From contig NZ_JBHFPV010000001.1 of the NCBI RefSeq assembly GCF_042611095.1, positions 682,001 to 746,000 on the forward strand: a stretch of 64,000 bases of DNA, read 5' to 3'. Position 1 is the first letter of the stretch. Each line of letters starts with the position of its first letter. The notes beneath the pieces are model-generated. The model worked only from the letters and a program-made list of their open reading frames with translations. It made no database searches and was not told the DNA's origin. Source of the DNA: Meishania litoralis. Its GTDB lineage: Bacteria; Bacteroidota; Bacteroidia; Flavobacteriales; Flavobacteriaceae. Both the position numbers and the translations under genes were made by a program. Shown here piece by piece: positions 1-8,021 of the stretch.

Positions 1-1270
1 TGAAGCATTGCTAAGGCAGATCAATACCGGTGCCGCTTTAACGGTAAAAGGCACTTTGGTAGAAAGCCAGGGCAAAGGGCAAAATGTTGAAATTCAGGTC
101 AAAGATGTAACCGTTCATGGAGGTGCTGACCCTGAGACATATCCCATTCAACCCAAAAAGCACTCTTTGGAATTTTTAAGGGAAAAAGCCCATCTTCGCG
201 TTCGCACCAACACTTTTGCCGCTGTAATGCGCGTGCGCTCGGCCTTGTCATTTGCCATTCATCAATATTTTAGAAAAAACGGATTCTATTATTTTCACGC
301 CCCCATAATCACTGGATCCGATGCCGAGGGAGCAGGCGAAATGTTCAGGGTAACAACTTTAGATGGAAAAAACCCACCTTTAGATGGCAATGGCAATATT
401 GATTACAAGGAAGATTTTTTTGGAAAGGAGACCAATCTGACCGTCTCTGGCCAATTGGAAGCAGAGGCCTATGCCATGGGCCTTGGCAAGGTATACACCT
501 TCGGACCGACTTTCAGGGCCGAAAATTCGAACACTTCTAGGCACTTGGCCGAGTTTTGGATGATCGAACCAGAAATGGCCTTTTTTGATCTTGATGCCAA
601 TATGGACCTTGCGGAAGATTTCATCAAAAGCGTAATCAAGTATATTCTTGAAAATTGTGAAGATGATCTCGTTTTCCTGGAAAAGCGATTACTCGATGAA
701 GAAAAATCGAAACCTCAGGCCGAACGTAGTGAAATGGCCCTAATCGATAAGTTGAAGTTTATCGTGGAAAACCGTTTCAAAAGGTTGACCTATACCGAAG
801 CAATCGAAATTCTTAAAAATTGCAAGCCCAATAAGAAGAAAAAATTCCAGTATATAATCGAGGAATGGGGAGCGGATCTGCAAAGTGAACATGAGCGTTT
901 TCTCGTCGAAAAGCACTTTAAGTGCCCCGTAATTCTCTTCGATTACCCGGCAAATATTAAGGCCTTTTACATGCGTTTGAACGAAGATGGCAAGACGGTG
1001 CGCGCAATGGATATTTTGTTTCCCGGTATCGGTGAGATCGTTGGCGGATCGCAGCGCGAAGAACGTCTTGACATACTAAAGGAAAAGATGGCGGCCTTGG
1101 ACATACCCGAGAAAGAACTTTGGTGGTACCTTGACCTACGAAAATTCGGTACCGCCGTACATAGTGGTTTTGGCCTTGGTTTTGAAAGATTGGTTCAATT
1201 CGCTACTGGAATGGGAAATATACGGGATGTAATCCCTTTTCCACGAACCCCCCAGAATGCGGAGTTTTGA
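1..1270 (+). CDS. asnS: Asparagine--tRNA ligase (5' end outside window)
   Basis: Class II aminoacyl-tRNA synthetase that charges tRNA-Asn in the cytoplasm. The frame is already open at base 2, so the start codon and roughly the first 50-60 residues, including part of the N-terminal OB-fold, lie left of the window. The family is usually about 480 residues. Visible landmarks are GSDAEGAGEMF early in the catalytic domain, the motif 2 region FRAENSNTSRHLAEF, and motif 3 GFGLGFERLVQF near the C terminus. The AENS/RHLAEF wording separates AsnRS from AspRS. It ends 40 bp before rpoN on the same strand. The identification is firm; only the N terminus is unseen. Confidence 0.95.
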   Translation, partial: EALLRQINTGAALTVKGTLVESQGKGQNVEIQVKDVTVHGGADPETYPIQPKKHSLEFLREKAHLRVRTNTFAAVMRVRSALSFAIHQYFRKNGFYYFHAPIITGSDAEGAGEMFRVTTLDGKNPPLDGNGNIDYKEDFFGKETNLTVSGQLEAEAYAMGLGKVYTFGPTFRAENSNTSRHLAEFWMIEPEMAFFDLDANMDLAEDFIKSVIKYILENCEDDLVFLEKRLLDEEKSKPQAERSEMALIDKLKFIVENRFKRLTYTEAIEILKNCKPNKKKKFQYIIEEWGADLQSEHERFLVEKHFKCPVILFDYPANIKAFYMRLNEDGKTVRAMDILFPGIGEIVGGSQREERLDILKEKMAALDIPEKELWWYLDLRKFGTAVHSGFGLGFERLVQFATGMGNIRDVIPFPRTPQNAEF

Positions 1271-1310
1271 TTTGAATTCGTTAACTTTATAAGGCACTCA
1301 ATCGACCTGT

Positions 1311-2768
1311 ATGCTAAAGCAACATTTACAGTTCAAATTATCTCAAAAGCTATCCCCCCAGCAGATTCAGCTCATGAAGCTGATACAACTTCCTACACAA
1401 GCTTTCGAACAAAGGTTAAAACAAGAACTCGAAGAGAATCCTGCCTTGGAGAGCGGCAAGGATGAATCAGACCTCATCAATGATGACTACGACGACGTAT
1501 TCGAAGGTGAAACGGATAATGAAACCATAACCGCTGAAGACATCAATATCGACGAATATCTCAGCGATGACGAAATACCCGACTATCGCACCAAGGCTAA
1601 CAATTACAGTGCCGACGATGAAGAAAAAAGTGTACCCTATGCAGCGGGTATCTCTTTCAATCAGTACCTTCTAAATCAACTTAACACTGAATATTTGACC
1701 GAGGAGGAATGGGCCATTGCGGAATTTTTGGTGGGTAGCGTTGACGAAAGCGGATATATTCGAAGGCCATTGACCGATATCTTGGACGACCTCGCATTCA
1801 CACAGAACATATATACCGATGAAAAAACCATTGGTAGAATATTGAGAACGGTACAAGAGTTGGACCCCCCAGGGGTAGCGGCCAGGTCTTTGGAGGAGTG
1901 TTTGATAATACAACTTAAACGAAAAGAACCCACACCAAGCGTTCAATTGGCACAGACCATACTTGAAAAATCATTTGAACAGTTTACCAAGAAACACTAT
2001 AAAAAACTAATACAAAAACATAGTATTTCAGAAGTACAATTAAAAGATGCCATATCGGAAATTGAGAAACTGAACCCAAAGCCCGGCGGGTCATATTCAG
2101 GAAACAACCGAATCGTCGAGCATGTCGTGCCCGACTTTTCCATTAAGATCATCGATGGCGAACTCGAACTTTCCCTTAACGGCAGAAACGCCCCCGAACT
2201 TCATGTTTCTAGGGAGTACAGTAATATGTTGAAAGGGTATAAGGATGCCAAGGAGAAATCTAAATCGCAAAAAGATACTGTACAGTTCATCAAGCAAAAA
2301 TTAGATGCGGCAAAGTGGTTTATCGACGCGATACGCCAAAGGCAGCAGACCCTTTTTATTACGATGAACGCCATCATGCAATATCAGAAAGAATATTTCT
2401 TGACCGGAGATGAGCGCAACCTTCGCCCCATGATATTGAAGGATATTGCCGATGAAATACATATGGATGTTTCAACCGTCAGTAGGGTGGCAAACAGCAA
2501 ATATGTCGATACGCCCTACGGGACCAAATTGATCAAGGAATACTTTTCTGAGTCAATGAAAAATGACCAGGGAGAAGATGTCTCTACCAAAGAAATAAAG
2601 AAAATTCTTGAAACCGTCATCGGTGAGGAGAACAAAAAGAAGCCACTTACCGATGATAAACTGGCCTCCATATTAAAAGAAAAAGGATATCCTATCGCGC
2701 GAAGAACTGTTGCCAAATACAGGGAGCAACTAGATATTCCCGTGGCACGGTTGAGAAAGCAAATCTGA
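1311..2768 (+). CDS. rpoN: RNA polymerase sigma-54 factor RpoN
   Basis: Alternative sigma factor of 485 aa that needs AAA+ enhancer-binding activators. Region I (about residues 2-47) is the Gln/Leu-rich segment (LSPQQIQLMKLIQLP) that contacts the activator. It is followed by an acidic linker (about 48-95), the core-binding domain, and a C-terminal DNA-binding part ending in the RpoN box ARRTVAKYRE (463-472), which reads the -24 element. All regions are intact. Its stop codon shares bases with the start of the next gene, which suggests translational coupling. No sigma-54 activator is encoded in this window. Confidence 0.97.
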   Translation: MLKQHLQFKLSQKLSPQQIQLMKLIQLPTQAFEQRLKQELEENPALESGKDESDLINDDYDDVFEGETDNETITAEDINIDEYLSDDEIPDYRTKANNYSADDEEKSVPYAAGISFNQYLLNQLNTEYLTEEEWAIAEFLVGSVDESGYIRRPLTDILDDLAFTQNIYTDEKTIGRILRTVQELDPPGVAARSLEECLIIQLKRKEPTPSVQLAQTILEKSFEQFTKKHYKKLIQKHSISEVQLKDAISEIEKLNPKPGGSYSGNNRIVEHVVPDFSIKIIDGELELSLNGRNAPELHVSREYSNMLKGYKDAKEKSKSQKDTVQFIKQKLDAAKWFIDAIRQRQQTLFITMNAIMQYQKEYFLTGDERNLRPMILKDIADEIHMDVSTVSRVANSKYVDTPYGTKLIKEYFSESMKNDQGEDVSTKEIKKILETVIGEENKKKPLTDDKLASILKEKGYPIARRTVAKYREQLDIPVARLRKQI

Positions 2769-3373
2769 TGGGGAAGTTTCTAAAGTTGGTTTCATTGGTG
2801 TTCCATCCACTTTTTGTTCCGATTGTGGGTACTTTGACCTATTTTATCATTACCCCTAAATATAGTCCCCTCGAAATTCAGGGAGGCAATGTTCTCCCTA
2901 TTTTTATTCTCACGGTTATCATCCCAATAATTTCATTTTTAATCCTGAGAAATCTAGGTTTGGTCACCAACATTCATATCCCCGATATTCGTGAAAGAAA
3001 ATATCCGCTGTACATCAATATCCTACTCTTGTTCTTGATCCTGTACAAAGTGATCCCGAATAATTACATTGTGGAGCTATACTATTTTTTTTTAGGGCTC
3101 ATCGCCGCTTCCATGACCGCCTTATTGTTGTTGTTTCTCAATCTTAAATGTAGCATGCACTTAATGGGCATGGGCAGCCTATTGATGTTCATGATTAGCC
3201 TGAGTGTTCATTTTGAAATCAACATAACCATAGCCTTGAGCATAATAACCTTGTTGACGGGACTTGTGGCCAGTTCAAGACTTTATCTAAAGGCACATTC
3301 CAAGGCCGAATTGTTCATCGGGCTCTGTATCGGTATGACCACTCAATTGTTGACCGTCAAATTTTGGTTATAA
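2768..3373 (+). CDS. Conserved multi-pass membrane protein, function unknown
   Basis: Protein of 201 aa with about six predicted membrane segments, starting directly with hydrophobic sequence (VSLVFHPLFVPIVGTLTYF). A short HSKAE motif near residues 177-181 lies before the last hydrophobic segment. Its ATG begins on the last base of the rpoN stop codon, so the two are probably translated together. I recall similar proteins next to rpoN in Flavobacteriia and some resemblance to PAP2-type membrane proteins. The full phosphatase signature is not visible, so I assign no enzymatic function. Confidence 0.8.
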   Translation: MGKFLKLVSLVFHPLFVPIVGTLTYFIITPKYSPLEIQGGNVLPIFILTVIIPIISFLILRNLGLVTNIHIPDIRERKYPLYINILLLFLILYKVIPNNYIVELYYFFLGLIAASMTALLLLFLNLKCSMHLMGMGSLLMFMISLSVHFEINITIALSIITLLTGLVASSRLYLKAHSKAELFIGLCIGMTTQLLTVKFWL

Positions 3374-3392
3374 AACTAGGTTTCAGTCCAAT

Positions 3393-3890
3393 TTAATTAT
3401 CGGTTTTTCTTAAATTCATAAAAGCATCGCCATCGTAGGTCGTATAATTTACCTTTAATGCGTTTACTTTACGCAACTCTTGTTTAATGTCCGATATCAG
3501 ACCCATACCTGTACGCTTATCAACTTTTAGTGAAATGGTGGCATATGGCCTTAAATGTGCTGGCATCTTGCCAATCTGTTCGAGCACATAGGTACCAATA
3601 TCGCTCACTTCGGCATATTTGTCGTTCAATTGAATTTTTGGTTCGGATCCGAAAACTGCGCTATATTTTTCTGTAGGTCTCCCCACATGAATATAGATGA
3701 TGCGATCTTTCTTTTCCATTTTTTTGACCTCACTGGCATTGGGCAGTTCATTGGCGACTTTCAATGTTGAATCTTTCATAACCGTTACCGTCATAAAAAA
3801 GAACAGAAGCATAAAAACAATATCTGGAAGTGAAGCGGTAGACACTGGAGGAACTCCGCCATCTGTCTTGTTGGAATATTTTATCATCAT
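3393..3890 (-). CDS. exbD: ExbD-type biopolymer transport protein (pair 2, short form)
   Basis: Protein of 165 aa with a single N-terminal transmembrane helix that contains the conserved proton-path Asp (LPDIVFMLLFFFMTV, about residues 24-38), then a periplasmic domain. ExbD works with ExbB and TonB, or gliding-type partners, to couple proton-motive force to the outer membrane. It is closely related to the 160-aa ExbD at 5447-5929: both contain the FGSEPKIQLNDK block and the DIKQELRKVNALKVNYTTY C-terminal block. It lies 8 bp after the upstream longer ExbD and is the last gene of its unit. It converges with the plus-strand membrane gene only 19 bp away. No ExbB lies next to this second pair. 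Confidence 0.88.
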   Translation of the reverse strand: MMIKYSNKTDGGVPPVSTASLPDIVFMLLFFFMTVTVMKDSTLKVANELPNASEVKKMEKKDRIIYIHVGRPTEKYSAVFGSEPKIQLNDKYAEVSDIGTYVLEQIGKMPAHLRPYATISLKVDKRTGMGLISDIKQELRKVNALKVNYTTYDGDAFMNLRKTDN

Positions 3891-3898
3891 GTATTGGT

Positions 3899-4507
3899 TT
3901 ATTTGATTTCGGCCTCCGATAATTTTTGTGGATAGCGTCTTTTGATAGTTTCAATTTTCTCTTTAAGTTTTGCCTTTCTACCCTTTGAGGTGACATTGAG
4001 GTATTCAGATTCCATATCGGTATATTTTACCCCATATAATTTTAACGCTTCTCGATTTCTCAATTGATTATAGGCACCGACCAATTCGTTTTGTATGGCT
4101 ATAAAGGTGGCATAACCAGTATCCCGTTCGCTGCTAAGCGAAATAACCGCTTTGTTCGGGTTTTCGGAAGAAAATACACTTCTTTCCCCCTGACAATAAT
4201 CACAATAGTGCTCTGAGTCTAGAGTAGCACCTCCATTATCGATAAATGCGACTGCGATCCTTCTTAAATCAGTAATATCAACCAATTCATTATCGACGAG
4301 AATCTCATTATTGTGATTGACCTGTACGAGTAGTATGTTTTTATCATTATAGGGCAATGGCGGCGATATATCAATCGGCGAAAGCATACGATTAAAACCG
4401 ACATCGGTCTCGATACTGGTGGTCACTAAAAAGAAAATCAATAATAAAAATGCGATATCGGCCATTGAGCCCGCATTTACCCCTGGTGTTTCTCCCCTGT
4501 TTTTCAT
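3899..4507 (-). CDS. exbD: ExbD-type biopolymer transport protein with CxYC loop (pair 2, long form)
   Basis: Protein of 202 aa starting at MKNRGETPG. The open frame extends 26 codons further upstream, but that extension has no family similarity. One transmembrane helix (MADIAFLLLIFFLVTT, about 15-30) carries the conserved Asp17. The periplasmic part has a CDYC motif at 102-105 and a long C-terminal extension with GAYNQLRNREALKLYG. It is paralogous to the ExbD at 5956-6564, which carries CTYC at nearly the same place. It is followed after 8 bp by a second, shorter ExbD. A role as a stator subunit of a TonB-like motor is inferred from the family. Confidence 0.87.
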   Translation of the reverse strand: MKNRGETPGVNAGSMADIAFLLLIFFLVTTSIETDVGFNRMLSPIDISPPLPYNDKNILLVQVNHNNEILVDNELVDITDLRRIAVAFIDNGGATLDSEHYCDYCQGERSVFSSENPNKAVISLSSERDTGYATFIAIQNELVGAYNQLRNREALKLYGVKYTDMESEYLNVTSKGRKAKLKEKIETIKRRYPQKLSEAEIK

Positions 4508-4682
4508 ACTTAAGTGGTTTATGTATTGGACAATACTATTTTTGCCCGCCAGGCAGGTGTTGAAAACATGTGAATTCTGGGGCACTAAATGTTGCTCTAG
4601 GAAGGAAAGGTTGTTTTAAGGGAACATTTACCAAGCATTTCCCAACCAAAAAGTAGCAACTTTCGTGCCACGACCACTAATA

Positions 4683-5363
4683 TTAAAGGATATAAAATAT
4701 GAAACCTACACGCAAAGGCTTCATTTCAATGGGTTCACCGTCAATGGTGATATCATCCTTAAAAATGCTACTCAAGGCATAATAGACGTGGGCGTTGAAA
4801 GTATTCCATCCAAAACTGAATGTCAACCCATATTGAAATTGGCGCACATCGCCGTTGGAGAACGATATTTTTTCACTTTCGGTAACAAATTTTGACCTAC
4901 TTGCAAAAACATATCCCAATTTCACCCCGGTATATATTCTCCAAAACTTATATTCTTCGAGAGTGGAGTTTCTCCAACGATACTCTATCGGAAGTTCAAT
5001 CAAGTGGTTTTCTATCTTACTTCTCTTAAGATCCACATTACTACCTACCGGGGAATAAGTAATAACACCGTTGATTTCCTCAGCTTTCATATTTGAATAA
5101 TAGGAATTGACAGCATAGCCCAAACCTAATCCAAATGCCCTTGTTCTGCTCCGATTGATGGGAAAATCCCTGACTAGACCACCTTGAAGGCCATATGATA
5201 AGTTACGCTGGGTAATATCGTTGGGTTTGTTCCTAACAAAATTATAGGTAATGCCCACATAGAATTGATCTTCCAAATAATTAGTATCGAGCGGTTTCGA
5301 AATACCTTGGGCAGACACCTGAGAGGCACAATAAAGAAGTAAGATTGAGAAAACAAATCTCAT
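4683..5363 (-). CDS. Outer-membrane beta-barrel protein (PorT-like)
   Basis: Secreted protein of 226 aa with a clear signal peptide (residues 1-18, cleavage after QVSA). The rest is alternating beta-strand sequence ending in an aromatic, hydrophobic strand (RVGFIFYIL), as expected for a small outer-membrane barrel. The type resembles the PorT/porin-family proteins of Bacteroidota. It sits between the two ExbD pairs and follows a hairpin terminator, so it may head its own unit with the downstream ExbD genes. A functional link to energy-dependent transport is inferred from position only. Confidence 0.75.
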   Translation of the reverse strand: MRFVFSILLLYCASQVSAQGISKPLDTNYLEDQFYVGITYNFVRNKPNDITQRNLSYGLQGGLVRDFPINRSRTRAFGLGLGYAVNSYYSNMKAEEINGVITYSPVGSNVDLKRSKIENHLIELPIEYRWRNSTLEEYKFWRIYTGVKLGYVFASRSKFVTESEKISFSNGDVRQFQYGLTFSFGWNTFNAHVYYALSSIFKDDITIDGEPIEMKPLRVGFIFYIL

Positions 5364-5392
5364 AGTATTAAAGTTACAACAATTGATAGCAC

Positions 5393-5425
5393 AAAAAAAC
5401 GCTCCAAATAAATATTTAGAGCGTC
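5393..5425 (-). terminator. Rho-independent terminator after exbB-exbD operon
   Basis: Read on the minus strand, an ACGCTC/GAGCGT stem with an AT-rich loop is followed by a run of seven T. It lies 21 bp past the stop of the exbD at 5447. It probably separates the exbB-exbD-exbD operon from the barrel-protein/exbD/exbD unit. Confidence 0.7.
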
Positions 5426-5446
5426 TTTGGTTCTTTAATAACTAAT

Positions 5447-5929
5447 TTAATTGATGTTGTTGAAGGCATCGCCTTCATACGTAGTGTAGTTCACCTTTAA
5501 GGCATTGACCTTACGCAATTCCTGTTTAATGTCAGATATCAATCCCATATTTGCATTCTTATCGACCTTAAGTGAAGTGGTCAATACATTTTGAAGTTCT
5601 TGGGCCTTTTTGGCACGTTCCATCAAAATAAAATCACCGACCTCCGAAGGGCTTGCAAACTTATCGTTCAACTGAATCTTCGGCTCACTACCGAATGTAC
5701 TTTGATATTCTTGGGTAGGGGCACCCACGTAAATGGTGATTACCCTATCCTTTTTCTCAAGCTTTTTTATTTCACTGGCATTCGGCAAAGTATTCTCTAC
5801 TTTGACCGTACTGTCTTTCATTACCGTTACGGTCATGAAAAAGAACAAAAGCATGAAAACGATATCAGGCAAAGAGGCAGTCGATACCGCAGGTAGCTCT
5901 CCACTCTTTTTCTTGGCAAATTTTGACAT
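5447..5929 (-). CDS. exbD: ExbD-type biopolymer transport protein (pair 1, short form)
   Basis: Protein of 160 aa: a short cytoplasmic tail, one transmembrane helix with conserved Asp22 (LPDIVFMLLFFFMTV), then a periplasmic domain ending in DIKQELRKVNALKVNYTTY. It is the last gene of the exbB operon and lies 26 bp after the long ExbD. It is a close paralogue of the protein at 3393-3890, which indicates duplication of the ExbD pair. The expected role is to form the proton-driven stator with the ExbB at 7028-7777. Confidence 0.9.
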   Translation of the reverse strand: MSKFAKKKSGELPAVSTASLPDIVFMLLFFFMTVTVMKDSTVKVENTLPNASEIKKLEKKDRVITIYVGAPTQEYQSTFGSEPKIQLNDKFASPSEVGDFILMERAKKAQELQNVLTTSLKVDKNANMGLISDIKQELRKVNALKVNYTTYEGDAFNNIN

Positions 5930-5955
5930 AATATTATCTTCTTTATAAAAATCGT

Positions 5956-6564
5956 TTAATTCGACGTAGAAGTTTCCGCCTCGGAAAACTTTTGAGGGAA
6001 CAAATCTTGAATTCTTTTCACCTTCTCCTTTAGTTCGTCCCTAACGCCGCTCGGTGTTTCCGGATTAAGATACGTCGCCTCCATGTCGGTAAAATCTTGA
6101 CCATATAAGCGTTGTGCCTCACGATTTCGCAAGTCGTTATATGCACCCACAATTTCGTTTTGAACCGTAATATAGGTACCGTACTTGGTCTCCCTATCAT
6201 TTTTTAAGGAAATAATGGCCTTGGTGGGATTATCTGAAGATTCCGCATCTTTCTTGCCCTTACAATAGGTACATGTACCATCACCATTATTGTCCAGGAA
6301 ATCCATTGCCTTAACTCTAAGCTCTTTGAGGCCTATTATATTATCATCGGCGAGCAATTGACCATTTTTATTGATCAATACCTGAAATATATTTTTCTGC
6401 TTGATAATAACATCCTCTTCCGGTGGTTCAATCGGCGGCAACATACGGTCCAAACCTGCGTCAGTCTCAATCGTGGTGGTCACCAAGAAAAAGATCAACA
6501 ACAAGAATGCGATGTCGGCCATCGAACCGGCGTTTACTTCTGGTGCTCCTGCTCTTCTAGGCAT
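5956..6564 (-). CDS. exbD: ExbD-type biopolymer transport protein with CxYC loop (pair 1, long form)
   Basis: Protein of 202 aa with transmembrane helix MADIAFLLLIFFLVTT (about 15-30) containing Asp17. The periplasmic region includes a CTYC motif at 98-101 and the long C-terminal extension shared with the protein at 3899-4507. Most classical ExbD proteins are about 140 aa, so the extension and the cysteine pair are distinctive of this Bacteroidota type. It starts 7 bp downstream of the small four-helix protein and lies within the exbB operon. The cysteine pair could form a disulfide in the periplasm; that is inference. Confidence 0.9.
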   Translation of the reverse strand: MPRRAGAPEVNAGSMADIAFLLLIFFLVTTTIETDAGLDRMLPPIEPPEEDVIIKQKNIFQVLINKNGQLLADDNIIGLKELRVKAMDFLDNNGDGTCTYCKGKKDAESSDNPTKAIISLKNDRETKYGTYITVQNEIVGAYNDLRNREAQRLYGQDFTDMEATYLNPETPSGVRDELKEKVKRIQDLFPQKFSEAETSTSN

Positions 6565-6571
6565 AATTTTA

Positions 6572-7003
6572 TTATTTACTGGTCATTTTTTTCAAGCCTC
6601 CATATAACATTGCCCCTACGGCAACAATGGTAAGGATAAAGAACACATTCAGTCCCATTCCAATCTTCTTGACAGTAGATTCATTCGACATGGCCATATA
6701 TTCATCGGCAACGTCGGTACCACTAGACAATACATAAGAAATAATAACGACCACTGCCAAGCCCGCCACTCCGAAAAGTGTTCTTTTCAAACCGGCTGGA
6801 TTGGAGAATACGTTCTTTAATCCGAAGATCAAACTTGCGGCGACAGCGATTGCCAATAGAATATAGGTTATCCAGAACATGGCGTTCATCGCACCGCTTT
6901 GAGCGGCCTCGTTGGCAGGCATCTCTTTTTCGGGCAACATAAACCACAGTACCGCACCTATCAGACCCAATACTATTAATGCTATTTTAACTATTTTGTA
7001 CAT
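6572..7003 (-). CDS. Small four-helix membrane protein of the exbB-exbD operon
   Basis: Hydrophobic protein of 143 aa with four likely membrane segments at about residues 5-23, 39-65, 76-95 and 114-138. I see no catalytic motif. It lies between exbB (24 bp upstream) and the first exbD (7 bp downstream), so it is almost certainly cotranscribed with them. I recall proteins of this kind at the same place in other flavobacterial exbB operons, but no experimentally defined role. An accessory part of the proton-channel complex is a reasonable inference. Confidence 0.8.
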   Translation of the reverse strand: MYKIVKIALIVLGLIGAVLWFMLPEKEMPANEAAQSGAMNAMFWITYILLAIAVAASLIFGLKNVFSNPAGLKRTLFGVAGLAVVVIISYVLSSGTDVADEYMAMSNESTVKKIGMGLNVFFILTIVAVGAMLYGGLKKMTSK

Positions 7004-7027
7004 AATATTTTTGGTATTAAGTCAGAC

Positions 7028-7777
7028 TTATTTTTTATGGTCTACCAACATATCGATCAATGAAATCGAAGAATCTTCCATATCATTGACGATACTATCG
7101 ATCTTTGCAATGATATAGTTGTAAAAGATTTGAAGGATAATGGCCGTAATAAGACCGAATACCGTAGTCAATAAGGCCACCTGAATGTCACCCGCAATAA
7201 GTGAGGCACTTAAGTTACCGACGGCACTAATCTTTTGGAAGGCCTGAATCATACCGATTACCGTACCCATGAACCCAAGCATCGGGGCAATGGCAATGAA
7301 CAAGGACAACCAAGACACATTTTTCTCTAATTGGCCCATTTGAACACCTCCATAGGCAACAACCGCTTTTTCGGCATTGTCAACTCCTTCGCCAGCCCTA
7401 TCCAATCCTTGGTAATAAATCGATGCAACGGGGCCTTTTGTATTTCTGCATACTTCTTTTGCGGCTTCAATACCTCCTGAAGCCAATGCATCCTCAACTT
7501 GCTGCTTCAACTTGGTCGTATTGGTGCTGGCCATATTCAAGTAAATGATACGCTCGATGGCCACCGCCAAACCGAGAATCAAACACAAAAGAACAATACC
7601 CATAAACCCGGCACCTCCCTGAATGAACATTTCCTTTAATACTTGAGTAAAGCCTTTCTCGGCTTCCGGCGCCGCATCTTGCAAAACCATCATCGCCGAA
7701 GTAGCTTTTGCACTTACTGTATTTGTACCTGCTACAAATAACCCAGCCGTTGCCAGGATAGAGAATAATTTTTTCAT
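7028..7777 (-). CDS. exbB: MotA/TolQ/ExbB proton channel protein
   Basis: Protein of 249 aa with an N-terminal signal-like segment (1-23). The first anchoring helix is at about 57-80, and two helices at about 157-180 and 200-223 form the MotA/TolQ/ExbB domain (AIAPMLGFMGTVIGMIQAF, then TTVFGLITAIILQIFYNY). It forms the inner-membrane proton channel that works with ExbD to power outer-membrane transport. It is the first gene of a minus-strand operon exbB-(143 aa)-exbD-exbD. It is the only ExbB visible here, so it may serve both ExbD pairs. Confidence 0.95.
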   Translation of the reverse strand: MKKLFSILATAGLFVAGTNTVSAKATSAMMVLQDAAPEAEKGFTQVLKEMFIQGGAGFMGIVLLCLILGLAVAIERIIYLNMASTNTTKLKQQVEDALASGGIEAAKEVCRNTKGPVASIYYQGLDRAGEGVDNAEKAVVAYGGVQMGQLEKNVSWLSLFIAIAPMLGFMGTVIGMIQAFQKISAVGNLSASLIAGDIQVALLTTVFGLITAIILQIFYNYIIAKIDSIVNDMEDSSISLIDMLVDHKK

Positions 7778-7818
7778 TTTTTCAAACTTAAATTAGTTAG
7801 TTAATAAAGAATAAGGTT

Positions 7819-7847
7819 TAAAGATAAAAAAAAAACGTAATAAACAA
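7819..7847 (-). promoter_or_regulatory. Possible promoter of the exbB operon
   Basis: On the minus strand, TTG (7845-7847) is followed after 18 nt by TATCTTTA (7819-7826). This is one mismatch from the Bacteroidota -7 consensus TAnnTTTG at a normal spacing. It lies about 40 nt before the exbB start codon. Support is by motif only. Confidence 0.4.
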
Positions 7848-7864
7848 AGTAAAACGATTCGTTG

Positions 7865-7952
7865 CAGAGAGGAAGGGATTCGAACCCTCGATACACTTTT
7901 GGTGTATACACACTTTCCAGGCGTGCGCCTTCGACCACTCGGCCACCTCTCT
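7865..7952 (-). tRNA. tRNA-Ser (anticodon GGA)
   Basis: A class II tRNA with a long variable arm. The acceptor stem AGAGAGG (7946-7952) pairs exactly with CCTCTCT (7866-7872), followed by discriminator G. The T loop is TTCGAAT. The anticodon loop CTGGAAA (7914-7920) gives anticodon GGA, which reads UCC/UCU codons. The 3' CCA is not encoded (the next bases read CAA), so it must be added enzymatically. Confidence 0.96.
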
Positions 7953-8021
7953 AAGTTAGCCTTTTAAGGGTTGCCCAAATAACGAAAAAAATATTAGTTG
8001 AAGAAATTAAAGCCGGTATTT

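Noticed and set aside
4544..4558. GCCCGCCAGGCAGGT upstream of the second exbD pair
   Set aside because: Resembles a dispersed flavobacterial repeat from memory, but one copy alone in this window is too weak to list.
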